In this document: positions 49,301 through 60,944 of the stretch, one piece after another
Numbering within the stretch: position 1 is the stretch's first letter
Layout: each line of letters starts with the position of its first letter
Source: Steinernema hermaphroditum
Lineage: Eukaryota > Nematoda > Chromadorea > Rhabditida > Steinernematidae
Assembly: GCA_030435675.1 (NCBI GenBank)
Contig: CM059625.1
Location: 992,001-1,056,000, forward strand
Reading direction: 5' to 3'
Length of the DNA stretch: 64,000 bases
Position numbers and translations under genes: made by a program
The notes under the pieces: generated by a model
Database searches by the model: none
What the model was told of the DNA's origin: nothing
The model's input: the letters and a program-made list of their open reading frames with translations, nothing else

Positions 49301-52300
49301 GGAACAGCTATGTGATGGGCTTTGCTGATAAATTATTATGTCGCAGACACACTTACCAATCAGCTGCGATTAATTACGACACACCCCTTAACGATGTCCC
49401 TTTTGTTGTGCAGTTGTTTACCGATGATGTTACACATTTGATTTTTGGACTTCGTAATCGTAGCAAATGCGCTAATCAATTTGTAATATATACATTTGAA
49501 AGCGGTTATTTAGAAAAATCTCTTTTGTTGGAACAGGAAGGAAACACGCAGGGAGCAGTACCTCGATTCTAATCTCAGCTTCTCAATAGAGAATTTCTGA
49601 TTTATTAGGAAAAATGCCGAGTATTGCCTAAGTTCCTTGGTCAGTACTGTGTTCGTATCCCTTTTGGTATTTGGATCACGTACATCTTTTAAGTAATCTG
49701 GAACATTGGGAGTTTCAATTCAGCAGATTTGATGGAAATCTTAATTCCTAGGCTTGCCAAAATGGTATGCTATAACAAGCAGTATTCCTACACGTTGGAT
49801 GTCCAAAAAATTCCACCTCTTAACTACACTTCTTAGATTTTTTCCACTTCAGCAGCTTTCGTAGTTTCATACCAATGTGCAAAACATCGTTGTAGACTAT
49901 TGCTGTGTCACAAACTGTTCCGAACAACAGCAGCATCATCGCATCAAACGACGGCGCCGCGGCTTCAGCCACAAACAAGAGCTCCTCAGCTGCGCGAGGA
50001 GACGACGATACTATGGCTGTGACGGTTCTGTAACGTCCCGCTCGCTTCTCTCTCCGTCTCTCGCGCGCAACGGCTGGCTTTTTCAAAAAAAAAATAAAAG
50101 AAGAAAAAGTCATGGTGACGCGCCGCGGAACAACAACTTCGGGGCGCGAGCGTATCGTCAGGTGAAAGCGTCAAGCGACCAGCCGGCAAAGATACCTCCT
50201 ACTTTTGGGCGCTGCTTTTGTGACATTCGACCCCTCACACTTTTACCAAGGGGTACAGCAGCAGTCATAATCAGCGGTGCTGCCTTGAGGGTTACAGGGT
50301 TAGCTCCCAATTTCCTACGCTCTCCAAGTGTCCATTTATCCAAATACCCCATATAATGATGACTTCACGCCAGACCATGTTGCTATATTTGTTGTTTGTT
50401 GTTACTTCGTGTGGCCGCTACATTGACGCAATTTCTGGTAAGTGCGCTGGATCTGCACGAACCGGTTTTCGTCTCGAAGATATCCACTTAAAATGCGCTT
50501 TTATAGGCATCGCGCACAAAATTACAAAGCGAGAAAAGGCGTTCGATTTGGCAAGGATTGAAGCGGCCCTTGAGGCGGAGGAGGACGCTGAGAGAGATAT
50601 GCTTGATGCTCGCAACGTGCATGCTCTATCGAGTCGGGATCAAGCGCTTCAGGACGATCGCTGCCAAACAAAATGTAACGATCATCTGAGAAGTGGACTC
50701 GATATGGTCAAGGTAGAGATATATACAAAACGGGTCGAAAAACCCGATCAACAAACAGTTTAGGCTCATACGTCATTTGGTAGCATCGGCGTTCCTTCCG
50801 TAATCGATGAGACCGATTTGCGCATGTTCTGCAGACTGGACGCTCAACACGACCACTGCTTACGTGATTGCGGCTTTTCGATTCAGTTCAACATGCGCGA
50901 CTACGTTTGCAAGGACAACTTCGACTTGGTAAGCAGCACGTGGTGGGGATTAGCTGTGAGATAAATGAGAAAGTTAATTGATTATGTCACTAAGCAAGTG
51001 GTCGCACCAAATCAACTAAAAATTTCTGCCACCAAACAGTCCCCGAGCGAAAAACAAAGAGACAGATCTGATTCATATTTAAGTTGTTTGGACCAGCTGC
51101 GTTGTTGCCACCTTTTTACATTATCACAGTTTAAAACCAAACTGATAAACAAACTATCATTTATTTCTGTCGTTTTTCAGATGTTGACCCATGTGCCGTG
51201 CTACGTGTTTGCAGCCCCAGTACTTAAACGCCAGTGTGGTCCGTCAGTATGCGGCCCCTATGCCGATCTCGAGGCGACGCTGATCGGATTTGCAAACCGA
51301 TGTCGTACGCTCATATGTGATTTATCTTGCACGGAAAAAGTGCTGATGAACAGATGTGGCCCAGTGGCTGGCGAGCAAGCGGCACACTTTTTACGCGACT
51401 ATTCCAGGCAGCAGGTAAGATTAATTGTTGATGTGCCTTGAAAAAAGAGACATGGCAGTAATCCTGGGAATATTCAGTGAGAAACGCTGGGGAGGGGGGT
51501 CTGCTCCTTGAACAAGAAGTGATGCCTTGGACGGAATAGGTGTCGGATGATTTGTTGCTTAGGTTTAGGTTGATGATCACTTGATGATTGTGCATGAACT
51601 TATGAAGGTTGGTAGAGTAGTTCACTTATACGGAAACTTATACATAAACGAATCGTCTGCTCCAAAATATACCTGTCACCTCCGTGACTGTTTTCGTTAC
51701 AGGTCTCCACTTGGATAAGCGATCTCGCGAACTCGATGGAAAAACCGGTTCACGCGGTGATCCCGCGTTCGTGTTCTCGCGTTTTTTGCGAAAACTACGA
51801 CACGCGTAGTGCCAATTGTACAATGCCTATGCATCGACGGCTGTAACAAGTCACGGCCCATGTGGCCCCTTAGCTTCGCCATCACTTCCGCCAGAAGACC
51901 GTATTTTTCAATTTCTCGTTTTCAGCTTTAATGTGTACAAAGAAGAAAAAACGAACGTGTAAAAGTTGTGTCTTAGCCAATGCACACAAGATGAGAGAGT
52001 AATAAAAGATTTTTGATTCGGACAGCTGACTCGTACGCTTATTTGTGGCCAATTTGTTGTCACATAAAGTGAGAATAATGGGTTCGCTGGATACCTAGAA
52101 TATGATTACACTTTGGGAACATTTTTAAAGAGTATGATGTTGAACGGAACACTGAGCGAATAGGATTTCGTATATCTTACTGATGTCAAGCTACAGCAAT
52201 TATTAAAAATTTGGTTCTGAGTCGCGAAAGACTGAATGACTATAGCGGCATGCTCATGTGAACAGAGTTCACTAAGCGTTATTCTCGTCCAATGGTGTGT

Positions 52301-55300
52301 TTCTGCACGTGGTCCGAGGCTACACATGAAGTGGAAACGCAAACAGCGAAGGGTCCATCACGTCCATGGAAAATAATTTGTTTAAACGAAAGGAATTCAC
52401 GTATAGTTAGAATGCTTCAATATGTCCGAATACCTTCGAGCATTATACATGCGTTAAAGAACTGTGCTTTGACTGTCAATACCGGTAAACATGTTCCACA
52501 ATGTGTACGCATGAAAGCAATCATGAGCTACGAAACAGTAGACAGAATGTGTCAATTCAGGTCTCATAACCGGTTTAAAAATGACGGGGGTCAAGTGAGT
52601 GTTTGTTTTTGAAAAAATACGCAACCTGTTGGAAAAGGGATGCACAACTGGTGTTGAAATTTGGCTGTTTAAAAATATCATGCAAAAGGCATAAATTCTG
52701 CCTTGCGAGAGGCTGTCACATGAACCCGTATCTTGATGGATAGACTCGTATTCTTACTTAAAAAACGAACTCAAACTGGATATTCTTGACGGTTAACCTG
52801 TTGCGAGCAAAATCCCGCTTTAAGTTCAATTAAGGAGAAGTTCACGGAAAGAACCTGAGTTCGTTATTAGCAACCAACCTGCAGTGAACAACTATCGGCG
52901 CATCGGCAAAGCACTTCTCCGTGTGTTGTCTGACCCTTCTCCGCAGCTCGATAAAGGCACTGATGTAGGGAAAACTGTCCAATTCCCATTCAGTAAAATG
53001 AAAATGCTTAACTATTCTCGATTCGAGGCCTTTATACTCGTCCAGCCTTTTAAGACGGAATGTTCGTATCACCTGTAAATCGGTTTTCTGTAAAACGAAG
53101 GTCCATTGAAACTTACAAAGTGCGCATATGTTTTAGTCTCCAGAGTCTCCACCTCAATTTCTCCAAACTGTGCTGAAGTTATTGGCCAATACTGAGCACA
53201 CATTACCTGAATCAAGTGTCAGGTATAAGTCAGGTGTTTATATACATGCACCTACCCTCATAAAATCGAAAACCTTCGTGAGCATGACAATGCAGTTTGA
53301 CCCGAGTTCCCAAATCATTCGCCAGAATTCCGCGTTGGCCGCTTTCGTTTTCACCGCTTGAGTCACAACATATGCTTTTTCTCGTACCCAGCTCTAAAAT
53401 ACAGATCCGTGATGTTGTTCTTTTATTTAGGGCACTTGAAAGGGACGACAAAAATTATTCCACAAGTCGTGGTTCCTTTCTGTGCTGTTGCAGTTCAATC
53501 TCTTGAACAGACCCTTACATTAACGTAGGATGCATTGATATAATGCGAATTTTCATCTCCTGGCATGGTGTGCAAAATGACACGATTGTAGTCGTACGGT
53601 AGTGTATCCGGATACGCGTTACGGTCGTCCATTGTGCTTGCAACGTCGCTGCGGCACTTTTGCATGTCAATCGATCGTTGAATCATCTAAAAAGAAAGCG
53701 TCGTAAACAGATTAGCCGCTTTGGGTTTTTTGCTGTTTTCGAACGACGCTCATCTCTCAACTGCCGTTGGCCAGCGGTTGATAGCCGGAAGACGAGCGAC
53801 AGTGTACGTTCGGATCGTTAATGATGGTGGCCAGACGGCGGGACAAACAAAAGACAGAGAAAAGAAGGCACTCACCAAGTACTCGCCCTTGAACAATATT
53901 CGCTTCTTGCGCCGTTCGGTGACGTAGGCGACGAACTTCGCGGCGTCGATCGGCTGCGACGGAGCCGCTTGCATCGCCTTCTCCTCTTGTACTAAACGAT
54001 CGCGGCGATGATAAACGATTTGATAGTAAAAAGTGCCGATTTATAGTGAAATCGGGAAATGAGTTATGGAACACTTATGACTGAGAGGCACCCTACGTCG
54101 TTTATTATTATGCGTATATCTCTATTAAAACTTACTGCGGAGTGTGGCGTCAAAGCCATAATATTGACAATCTAACAGTTTATACCGATTTTTGTAGCTA
54201 CGTAGCGTGAAGTCTACTTGGATCATGATGAGAGAGGGGCTCAACACCCCGTGCGGAAAGAATTTGCGCAGACAGCAGGGAAAATGGGAGACGGGATTTG
54301 TTTGTTTTCGGGGTTGACAGTTTTCAGGCGGTCTGGACATGATCAAACGAAAAATTACGAGTTTCAGCAGTGAGAGAGTTCTCCATTTTAACGAACATGC
54401 TCTTGACTTATTTACAGGGAGCAGCTCACCTAAAAGCTCACTGAAAATAAAAGCCAAACAATAGCACAATCCAAATCTATAGGTTATCAGATTTTCTAGA
54501 TACTCTGAATTGTTGTCAAATTTCTTTTAGATTCATACGATTTGTGTAAAAAAATGCAAACGCTCGATCAACAGTTAACCATTACTGCAAGGTTACTATA
54601 GGCCGTCTAGCATACAACTTCGCTGCCCGCTCCCGTAATAAAAGTATCGAAGACAGTTAATCACAGAGTAAGGATTATTTCGCCTATTTCGAAGCTAGAG
54701 TGAATATAACCATAGATAAAATGCTAGATTCTATAAACTGTAAGTCAGTTCCGGCACTTATAAGATAGCCAACCGATAGAAACTGCTCAATATAGCAGAA
54801 AACCGCTTGTACCACCACCGGGCGAGCAATTTCCACATCTTAGCACTTTACAGTTCTATTAAATGTCAAGAATTACCATTATTTGAGGAGAAAGGTCCCA
54901 TTACTTGTGAAATGAAAAAGCTGCGGTGAACAGCAGAGGTTGAGGACGTAAAATAAAGGCTGACCGATTTTGTTGAAAATAATACATATCTCCTAGATGC
55001 TCATCAAGCGCTAAATTTAAGCCTGACGCAATTACGCACATTGAGAAGAAGGTGCCAATTGAGAAAGTGGCACTTAGTCAGTAATTACCGGAGAAGAGTC
55101 TAATTGTAAGCTCCTACTTAAGGACTACAGTAATTAATTAAGCAATCGAGAGATGCGACCGTTCAGATGGTCGGAATATGCAAGCAGGGTCGCCCGAAAT
55201 GATAACTGCCAAATTGTTGTTACCTTGTTCACGTTTGTGAATGATTAGACTTCTGAGCACCGAAAAGGTGAAAGTTTTTCAATCTCGATCAACCTAATCT

Positions 55301-55770
55301 AATTCGCAAGCCTTTTTCCCTGTTACTAGGTTTTAAGGGAAAAGAACCACGAGAAAAAAAAACAACATAATGTAGATCAAATCAACATCTAATGGAAGAA
55401 TTCAAACAACAGTTCACAGAAACCTACCTAAGTGTAATTGCTTTTGTATGTGATTAGGTGACATCGCTTGCCAGCTAATCTTCTTGCGTCGTCTATGCAG
55501 ATTGCCCGTACTGGCGGAAACGCGATCCGTCGGCGAAGGGCCGCGGAACATGTCAAATACCAAGTTCAAATCGGACGAGCTCTTCTTGCGCAGGTTGCTG
55601 AACATCTTCTGAACGTCGAACTCGCGAAACGAGAATCTCGAAAAGGGACTATGTCGGCCGACGCTGCGTGAAACCGAAATCGGCGATAGGCGATCTTGTG
55701 CTTCCAGCGCTTCGGCATCGTCAAAACTGGTAGCCGGTACGCTGAGGTGATGATTTGACGTGGAGGCCAT
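46384..55770 (-). CDS. Tandem-domain protein tyrosine phosphatase with degenerate active sites
   Basis: Fourteen exons in phase encode about 770 residues: 55770-55428, 53991-53876, 53686-53519, 53393-53256, 53206-53117, 53072-52879, 48940-48769, 48723-48507, 48460-48249, 48112-47993, 47207-47124, 47077-46944, 46753-46618, 46572-46384. Domain D1 (about 160-405) has NSHYINASYV, EFWRMIWELGSNC and a complete signature HCSNGAGRSG (Cys about 349), but the WPD loop is WEL (314-316) and KNRY is RNAY. D2 (about 410-690) has LSHNGVSRCG where HCxxGxxRS/T should be, so serine replaces cysteine (Ser about 662), and its WPD is WPI. The N-terminal exon is Ser/Arg-rich with no signal or membrane segment, so this form is probably cytosolic; receptor-type forms could arise from upstream exons. 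Paired D1-D2 domains are typical of receptor phosphatases. The C-terminus is charged. The CPG4-like gene lies inside the 52878-48941 intron on the other strand. Confidence 0.85.
47344..47886 (-). CDS. Lys/Arg-rich open frame in the D2 intron: cassette exon(s) or nested gene, uncertain
   Basis: Inside the 785-bp intron between the exons at 48112-47993 and 47207-47124, a minus-strand frame stays open from about 47886 to 47524 and reads SFRLKQKYWGRVRSKS and FSRSKRKSKAQEKG. A second stretch, 47430-47344, follows a good acceptor (TTTTTACAG), reads CEDMNLRKMTKEQQKRHENS, and begins and ends in phase 0. Direct splicing across the intron already gives a normal-looking phosphatase strand (MKR then TFMISE), so these pieces would add a basic insert to D2, or belong to a small nested gene. 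Boundaries of the longer piece are unclear. I do not recognise the sequence. Confidence 0.3.
48941..50355. other. Part of the 3.9-kb phosphatase intron left of the nested gene
   Basis: Apart from short open frames (for example a plus-strand one at 49273-49572 without splice context) there is nothing firm. A GC-richer patch at 49930-50160, just upstream of the nested CPG4-like gene, is its likely promoter region. Confidence 0.35.
50356..51846 (+). CDS. Secreted cysteine-rich protein with CPG4-like domain, nested in the phosphatase intron
   Basis: Five exons in phase (50356-50437, 50507-50712, 50764-50928, 51181-51414, 51703-51846) encode about 276 residues. A signal peptide is clear (MTSRQTMLLYLLFVVTSCG). 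After a short charged helix come regularly spaced cysteines: RCQTKCNDHL, FCRLDAQHDHCLRDCGF, THVPCYVFAAPVLKRQCG, CGPYADL, CRTLICDLSC and CSRVFC. The order (L..FC....H..CL..C, then M...PCY) resembles the nematode chondroitin proteoglycan 4 (CPG4) domain. Such proteins are extracellular and some carry chondroitin chains in eggshell or matrix; no long Ser-Gly acidic array is visible here. The whole gene lies within an intron of the opposite-strand phosphatase. The family call is from pattern, not a search. Confidence 0.65.
51847..52878. other. Right part of the 3.9-kb phosphatase intron
   Basis: No gene is seen. AATAAA at about 52000 (GTAATAAAAGA) follows the stop of the nested gene by about 155 bases and is its probable poly(A) signal. 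Remaining frames are short. Confidence 0.4.
53992..55427. other. First intron of the phosphatase gene
   Basis: This 1.4-kb stretch lies between the N-terminal exon and the exon at 53991. It is AT-rich and has no supported coding sequence on either strand. Confidence 0.4.
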
Positions 55771-58035
55771 GCTTCGCTGGTAATGACGGTGGTGTTCACT
55801 GTAGCATCCGAATGCCTTGCGGACTTGCCGCCGCCGTCTTCTTCTTCTTCTTCGTCGTTGTCCCAGGGCCAGTAGTCGTCATTCGTAGTAACTCGACACC
55901 GAGCACATTAGCTCATCCCGGGTCCGAATCGAAGTGGCCGAGAAAAGGCGCCAAATGGCATAAGAGGAAACTGTCTGCTCGCTTTTCACTCCTTTGCTGC
56001 TGGTAAGTCTTCGTCGCAAAGTATGTTATCAATTAGACTCGGCGAGTTCGTAGGGTTCGGGACGACGCGCCCGCTCGTTCGCACTAAGATCAAACAGATG
56101 TCAGCTGGATGGATGGGTGCGAAAATAAGGAAGCGTAGCGATTAATACTTAGTCAGCGTTTCAATGAATGAAGAACAACGAGGTAATAGGAAGATAGGAC
56201 AATTGGGGGTTGAGCCAACGGCGTACGAAAAGTAAACGAAGAAATGATGGGCTTGTTGAAACAAATAAGATCTTTCCTGTAATTGAAGAAGAGATCGATC
56301 AGCGGACTCTGACGGAGGGGCTCGTCGTCCGTTCTTCCGATCGATCGGAAGCCTATGCTGATGGTGACTGAATTTAAGCCGTCGTCGTCACTCGTCCTCA
56401 CCGAGCAGAGCAACACACTCACTTGCCGCCCGGGGGCAAACGGGCAACGGGCTGGCGATCCGCCCGATCAACGGCACCGCCGACTCGCCGATTTGTGTGT
56501 ATTTGTGCGCTTAGGGGATGAGAGAAGCCGGCGGCGGTGAAGCTGCGGCGGGAGACCTAAGTCAAAAACCCACTGGGCTGATGATCTCTGTTATGTAGTT
56601 CGCATTTGCATAGACAACTCGCTGCGGGAGGTCAGTGATCAGAGCTCACCGGCAGATGTGGGCAGTGATTGCAGGTTTGCTACATAAATTCCAGTGAGCA
56701 GCAGGCCCTAATTGCATATTTTGTTAGGCAAATCTAGTAAATACAAATTAATAGCCATTTGCATAAAGGCATAATTAATCTGTTTGCGCACATTTGCAGT
56801 TCCAATCACAAGTTAATTTGTGGTTTTGCCGAAATTTTCCATATGTACAACATTGAGCGCCATTGCAAATTTTACCGTTGAGACCATTTTAACGATTACC
56901 GTATCCTACCTATCTCAAATATATAAAGGTGGGTTGCTAGGACGACGGTAAAATGTATCAGTCTGATAATATTTGTCGCAATCGTACTCTTCAGAAGAAC
57001 ACTATTGTAGCACGCAAGAAACATGAAATGTAAATGGCAATTACAAGCTATTTACATTCGAATATAATTAACCCAATGACGCACGTTGATGTTGGTTAAG
57101 TTATATGCTGCACGTGTAAATTTAGAAATCATATTTGTGCATTTGTGCTAATGGCAAAGATTTTGTGAATTAAGTGTAGTTACAGAGCAAGCAAGTTCGT
57201 AAATAGCAGTACAATTGTACGCTTCATTTAGATATTGCATATGGATGAAGAATATCGTAATCTTTTGGAATCCTACCATAATCTGATTATCCCCAAAGCT
57301 GATAGCTATAACCGTCCTTTTCGCTTAGGAATTATATGATAAAAACAAAAAAGGCATGGATCTTCCTACTATTACGACGCTATGGTAACAACAATGAAAG
57401 TGATAGGTTACACTAAAAATGTCAACGTTCTTAGTGCTGTATGTCTGGTACGTTGGTTTGTGAGCTGACAGGTGACCTGCAGTGCACTTTCCGAGGACGC
57501 CTACACTCACAGACCGGAAGAGCAAGCGAGTACAACGTACTTTTACTGTTCTTAAAAATGACATTAAAAAAAGTTAGTTCCATTGGCTGATCAAGGAGAT
57601 CATTTCAACAAGATCAAAAAGTGACAACGTAAAAAGTACTCGACCGCTATGTTCGCAGATCATATATAACCAAGCCGTTAACGATAACTGCACTCAGTAT
57701 GCACATAGGCAACGTGTGTATGTTGCCTGTCGATAAAAACACATTGCCTTGCTAAGACGGGGGCATTTCACTGCCGAAAGTTTTGTCTTCCGTGTTCGCC
57801 TAATTACAAAACGACAAAAACAAAAACCTACGTAGACAAGTTCAATAATCGTAAAAATTATTGACATTTACGCTGTACGAGAACAACAAACACATTCTGA
57901 TTAATGAGTTCAAAAGTTGTGCCGCTCAACATTAATACTTAACAACTATCAAAACCACTTCTCGCCATAGGTCAAAAACTACTCCATTTGTTCGCGTGTT
58001 GAGTATTTTCATGCATTTTGGGCTCATCAACAGAC
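55771..58035. promoter_or_regulatory. Upstream region of the phosphatase N-terminal exon
   Basis: No gene is supported. A CTT trinucleotide run lies at about 55839-55856. At 56600-56880 several POU-octamer-like motifs cluster: ATTTGCAT at 56604 and 56757, and related ATTGCAAAT, AATTGCATA and ATTTGCAG forms, among TAATTA-type homeodomain cores. If the exon at 55770 is a true first exon, this is its promoter or enhancer area. Confidence 0.3.
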
Positions 58036-58261
58036 CTTCGATGCTGAGGTTGGCATCAGGCGTTTCGGGCGCCTCCAGTTGACTTAACGAGCCAAGGCTA
58101 ATGGTGTTCAAAGCTAGCTGCTCGAAGATGCGTGGTTGCGAGGTAGACGAAGAGGAAGATGAAGAACCCGAAGATGTGGGTACGGTAGCAGCGTCTCCGG
58201 ATGCCAGTGCTGCCAAGTTGTGGTACGATTGCCGCACGATGCACTTAACTTCCGATAACAT
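58036..58261 (-). CDS. Candidate alternative first exon of the phosphatase gene
   Basis: The minus strand from an ATG at 58261 reads MLSEVKCIVRQSYHNLAALA, a serine run (SGSSSSSSST) and EQLALNTISLGSLSQL, and ends at a donor (ATCGAAG|GTCTGT) in phase 1. That phase fits the exon at 53991-53876, as does the exon ending at 55428. A preceding TGCATCCAG could also be an acceptor, making this an internal exon. The evidence is composition and phase only. Confidence 0.3.
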
Positions 58262-60574
58262 GTTGCCACTTTTCCTTTCTCTGGATGCATAGAGACAAGA
58301 GATAAACAAATGAAGAAGAAAGCGAGCAGCGAGCACGCACCAATTTCGCTAATTCATAAGAAATGCGACACCACTTGGCCCGAAGGGAGACAGAATCACG
58401 CGCAAAACCGACCGATTAAATGTGCACTCGACGGAAGCACGTAATTTTGGGGACAATGCCGAGGACAATTGACCGCGGCGGGGTGATCGCTCAACAACGT
58501 CTCTCAAGCTCCTCTTCTCCTTCTTCCTCCGCTGATCACCCCGTTGGATCAAACCACCCGAGCTGATTGATCAAGGCGGTTGAGTGCCCTTGTGTCCAAC
58601 TGCCAATGACCGAACGGATTCATTTTGTGGCACCGCCAAAAGCCTCCTCGGGCGATAATCACACACACAATCATTCGCTTTTTCAACCAATCGCATCGTT
58701 CACTTTGCGACCAACAAAGACAACAGTTGTAGAGGACGAAACAGCGGTTGTAAAGACGCATGTTCTCTCTGAGTTCGAGGTGTTTTACAAGGTGATGGAT
58801 TTCAATTTTTTGTGGAGATAGGCGCAAAGACGAGCTTTCGCATTTAAAGCAGAATTTAAATGGTACAAAATTTATTTATTTAGTCCATCTGATGTGGAAC
58901 GTTCACTAAGCTCAGCTTTTTTATTGGAATCAATGTTGGACGATTTCAGAATTTCCGACTGAAGGCGTTGAAATTAGGTATACAGTTTCATGTCCATCGT
59001 ATAGTTTCCTACTTCACTGTTGTGATACATATTGATCTGTGCGGAAGGAACTTATTCATCACACTTGTTGCTCTGTGATCATCATTCTTGAGTTCCGCTA
59101 TAAGCCCTACCCACCTTAAGAAAACACAGCGTAGGTGTAGATCCAATGCAACATCAAACGTCTTGCACCGATCATTTTTCGCTTCTCGATTAAAGATCCG
59201 TGCCGAAGTTCCACATTACAGCGTTTGTGAAAATGTCACAGGGGACACGTTCACTCGCGCCGTCGATGGATATAAAAAGCGGCATGTGCAATTTATAAAC
59301 GCCTCTGTTCAGGGCAAAAGCCGAGAATATCTCACATGTTCAGGAATGCAATTCGTCAACTGCAAATGTTTTCGATTTATGTGTTTACGGAAGGGTTAAC
59401 CAGATGACGGTTCAAATGGGGGATCTTGTGATAAGGTCGTAGACAATATTGTTAGTTTATAAGTGCGTGCATCTGTAGTTCTCGCGAAGAAAAACACTGG
59501 GTAGTGATCTACGGGTCACGGTCATCAGCAAACATCACCAGGGACATGAAATTCTCGGTAATGTACACTCATATATGATCCACTCACAAAACTGCTTACT
59601 AGTCAACTTTCGGTATTTCAAAAATCCCATAGTTTGTTTGTATTTTTATCAACATGAATGAAAATTCGCACAAAATGTGAAAAATATACGGAAGTTAGCC
59701 GGTATTCTCTTAACGTAAGTACTGTAATCGTTTCTCCATACCTTTCGTTGCAGTAAGAGCGCGGCGTTTTCCTGAAGGCAGCTTTGCGGAAAGGCAGAAA
59801 ACACCAAAACAAACGGAATGACAGCAGGTCGAAACACAACAGAGAACGGCGAAAGACCGCTTCTATTTAGGATCACTCAGCCTTGACTAATTAATTTGGC
59901 AAACAGCGTTAATGGCCGACTACATCGAGAAATTATTGCACTAATGCAAATTGACGACGCAAATGAGTCAAAAGAAATTTGCAGATCCCGAATAAGCCAC
60001 TATTTTGTAGCAAATGCACACAAAACTAAATTATTCATTTTTTGCACTTATATATACTGTTACAGCCGTGAAGATGTTGAAATTCGCGAAGTGGAGTCTT
60101 GCTGATGCACCTCAATCCTTGAAGTTCTGTATTTAACCAGCGCAATAGAGCATTGGTGTTTCGCTTTTCCATTGACTCAAAAAAGGTAATCAATATTGTT
60201 GCGTAAGCTATGTCAATCTTCCTTTTTGTTGATGAGTGGTCTGCTCATTTATAGAAGATTGAGTACAGCAGACATTTCTTTGGCAGAGGGCGCTGTTACC
60301 TAACAAAAGAGCAGAACGATCCGATAACAAACTCCTGGGATATTCTGAGTCGGGATACCCGCAGTGATCAGCCGTTTCGCTCAGGCATTACATTGTGTGT
60401 CAAGAACTGTTAGCTTACGCGATATTCTTATTTTATGAAATCATATTTCTCGTGCAACATTCGTCTGCTAAGTTAGCCAAAGGCAACAGTATTGGAAGTG
60501 CGTTAGCTACCGACAGTAATGGACAGAGCAAAGAACGCCAAGCTCACAAAAATCGAAAGGGTTAGTAAACTTAC
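58262..60574. other. Intergenic or intronic, nothing firm seen
   Basis: Only scattered open frames are present, the longest on the plus strand at 59088-59399 with no splice support. A CG-richer stretch at 58340-58560 lies upstream of the candidate exon ending at 58036. Confidence 0.3.
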
Positions 60575-60944
60575 GGTTAACGAAGAAGCTGCTAAGACTT
60601 TTGCGCACATGGGTGGGCTGTAGTTCTTGATGTTTGACGGCCAGCATGGTGTCCGAGTGGCGGATGCCGTGGTTGCCGACGGCCAAAGAAGTTGTGGCTG
60701 TAGGGGAAGACGTCGAAGCGACAGTGCCGAACGCGCAGATGGTGACACTGCGCGGTGCCCCGCATGTTGTGTCCGGTGGCAGTGGCGGCGTCGACGACTG
60801 AATCTTCCGGCAGAACCATCTTGCGAAGAGGGCCGTGTGCGTACGAGCACACCAGGAGCCATCGGTTGGGCGGTGAGGTACCGGAACCGGCCGCACTGCT
60901 TCTGCCACTGACGGTGTTGCTGCTCCATTGCTTTGGCTGCTCAT
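60575..60944 (-). CDS. Candidate distal first exon of the phosphatase gene
   Basis: From an ATG at 60944 the minus strand reads MSSQSNGAATPSVAEAVRP and continues to VRKSLSSFFVN, ending at a strong donor (TTAACC|GTAAGT) in phase 1, which again fits the exon at 53991. A more upstream ATG at 61022 would add a hydrophobic start (MEIAILRACRFCVLLATYPF). All three minus-strand frames are open over about 300 bp of GC-rich DNA, so the true frame is uncertain, and an unrelated gene is possible. Confidence 0.3.

Noticed and set aside
49273..49572. 99-codon plus-strand frame in the phosphatase intron
   Set aside because: It has no splice context, no signal peptide and no recognisable domain; probably chance in AT-rich DNA.
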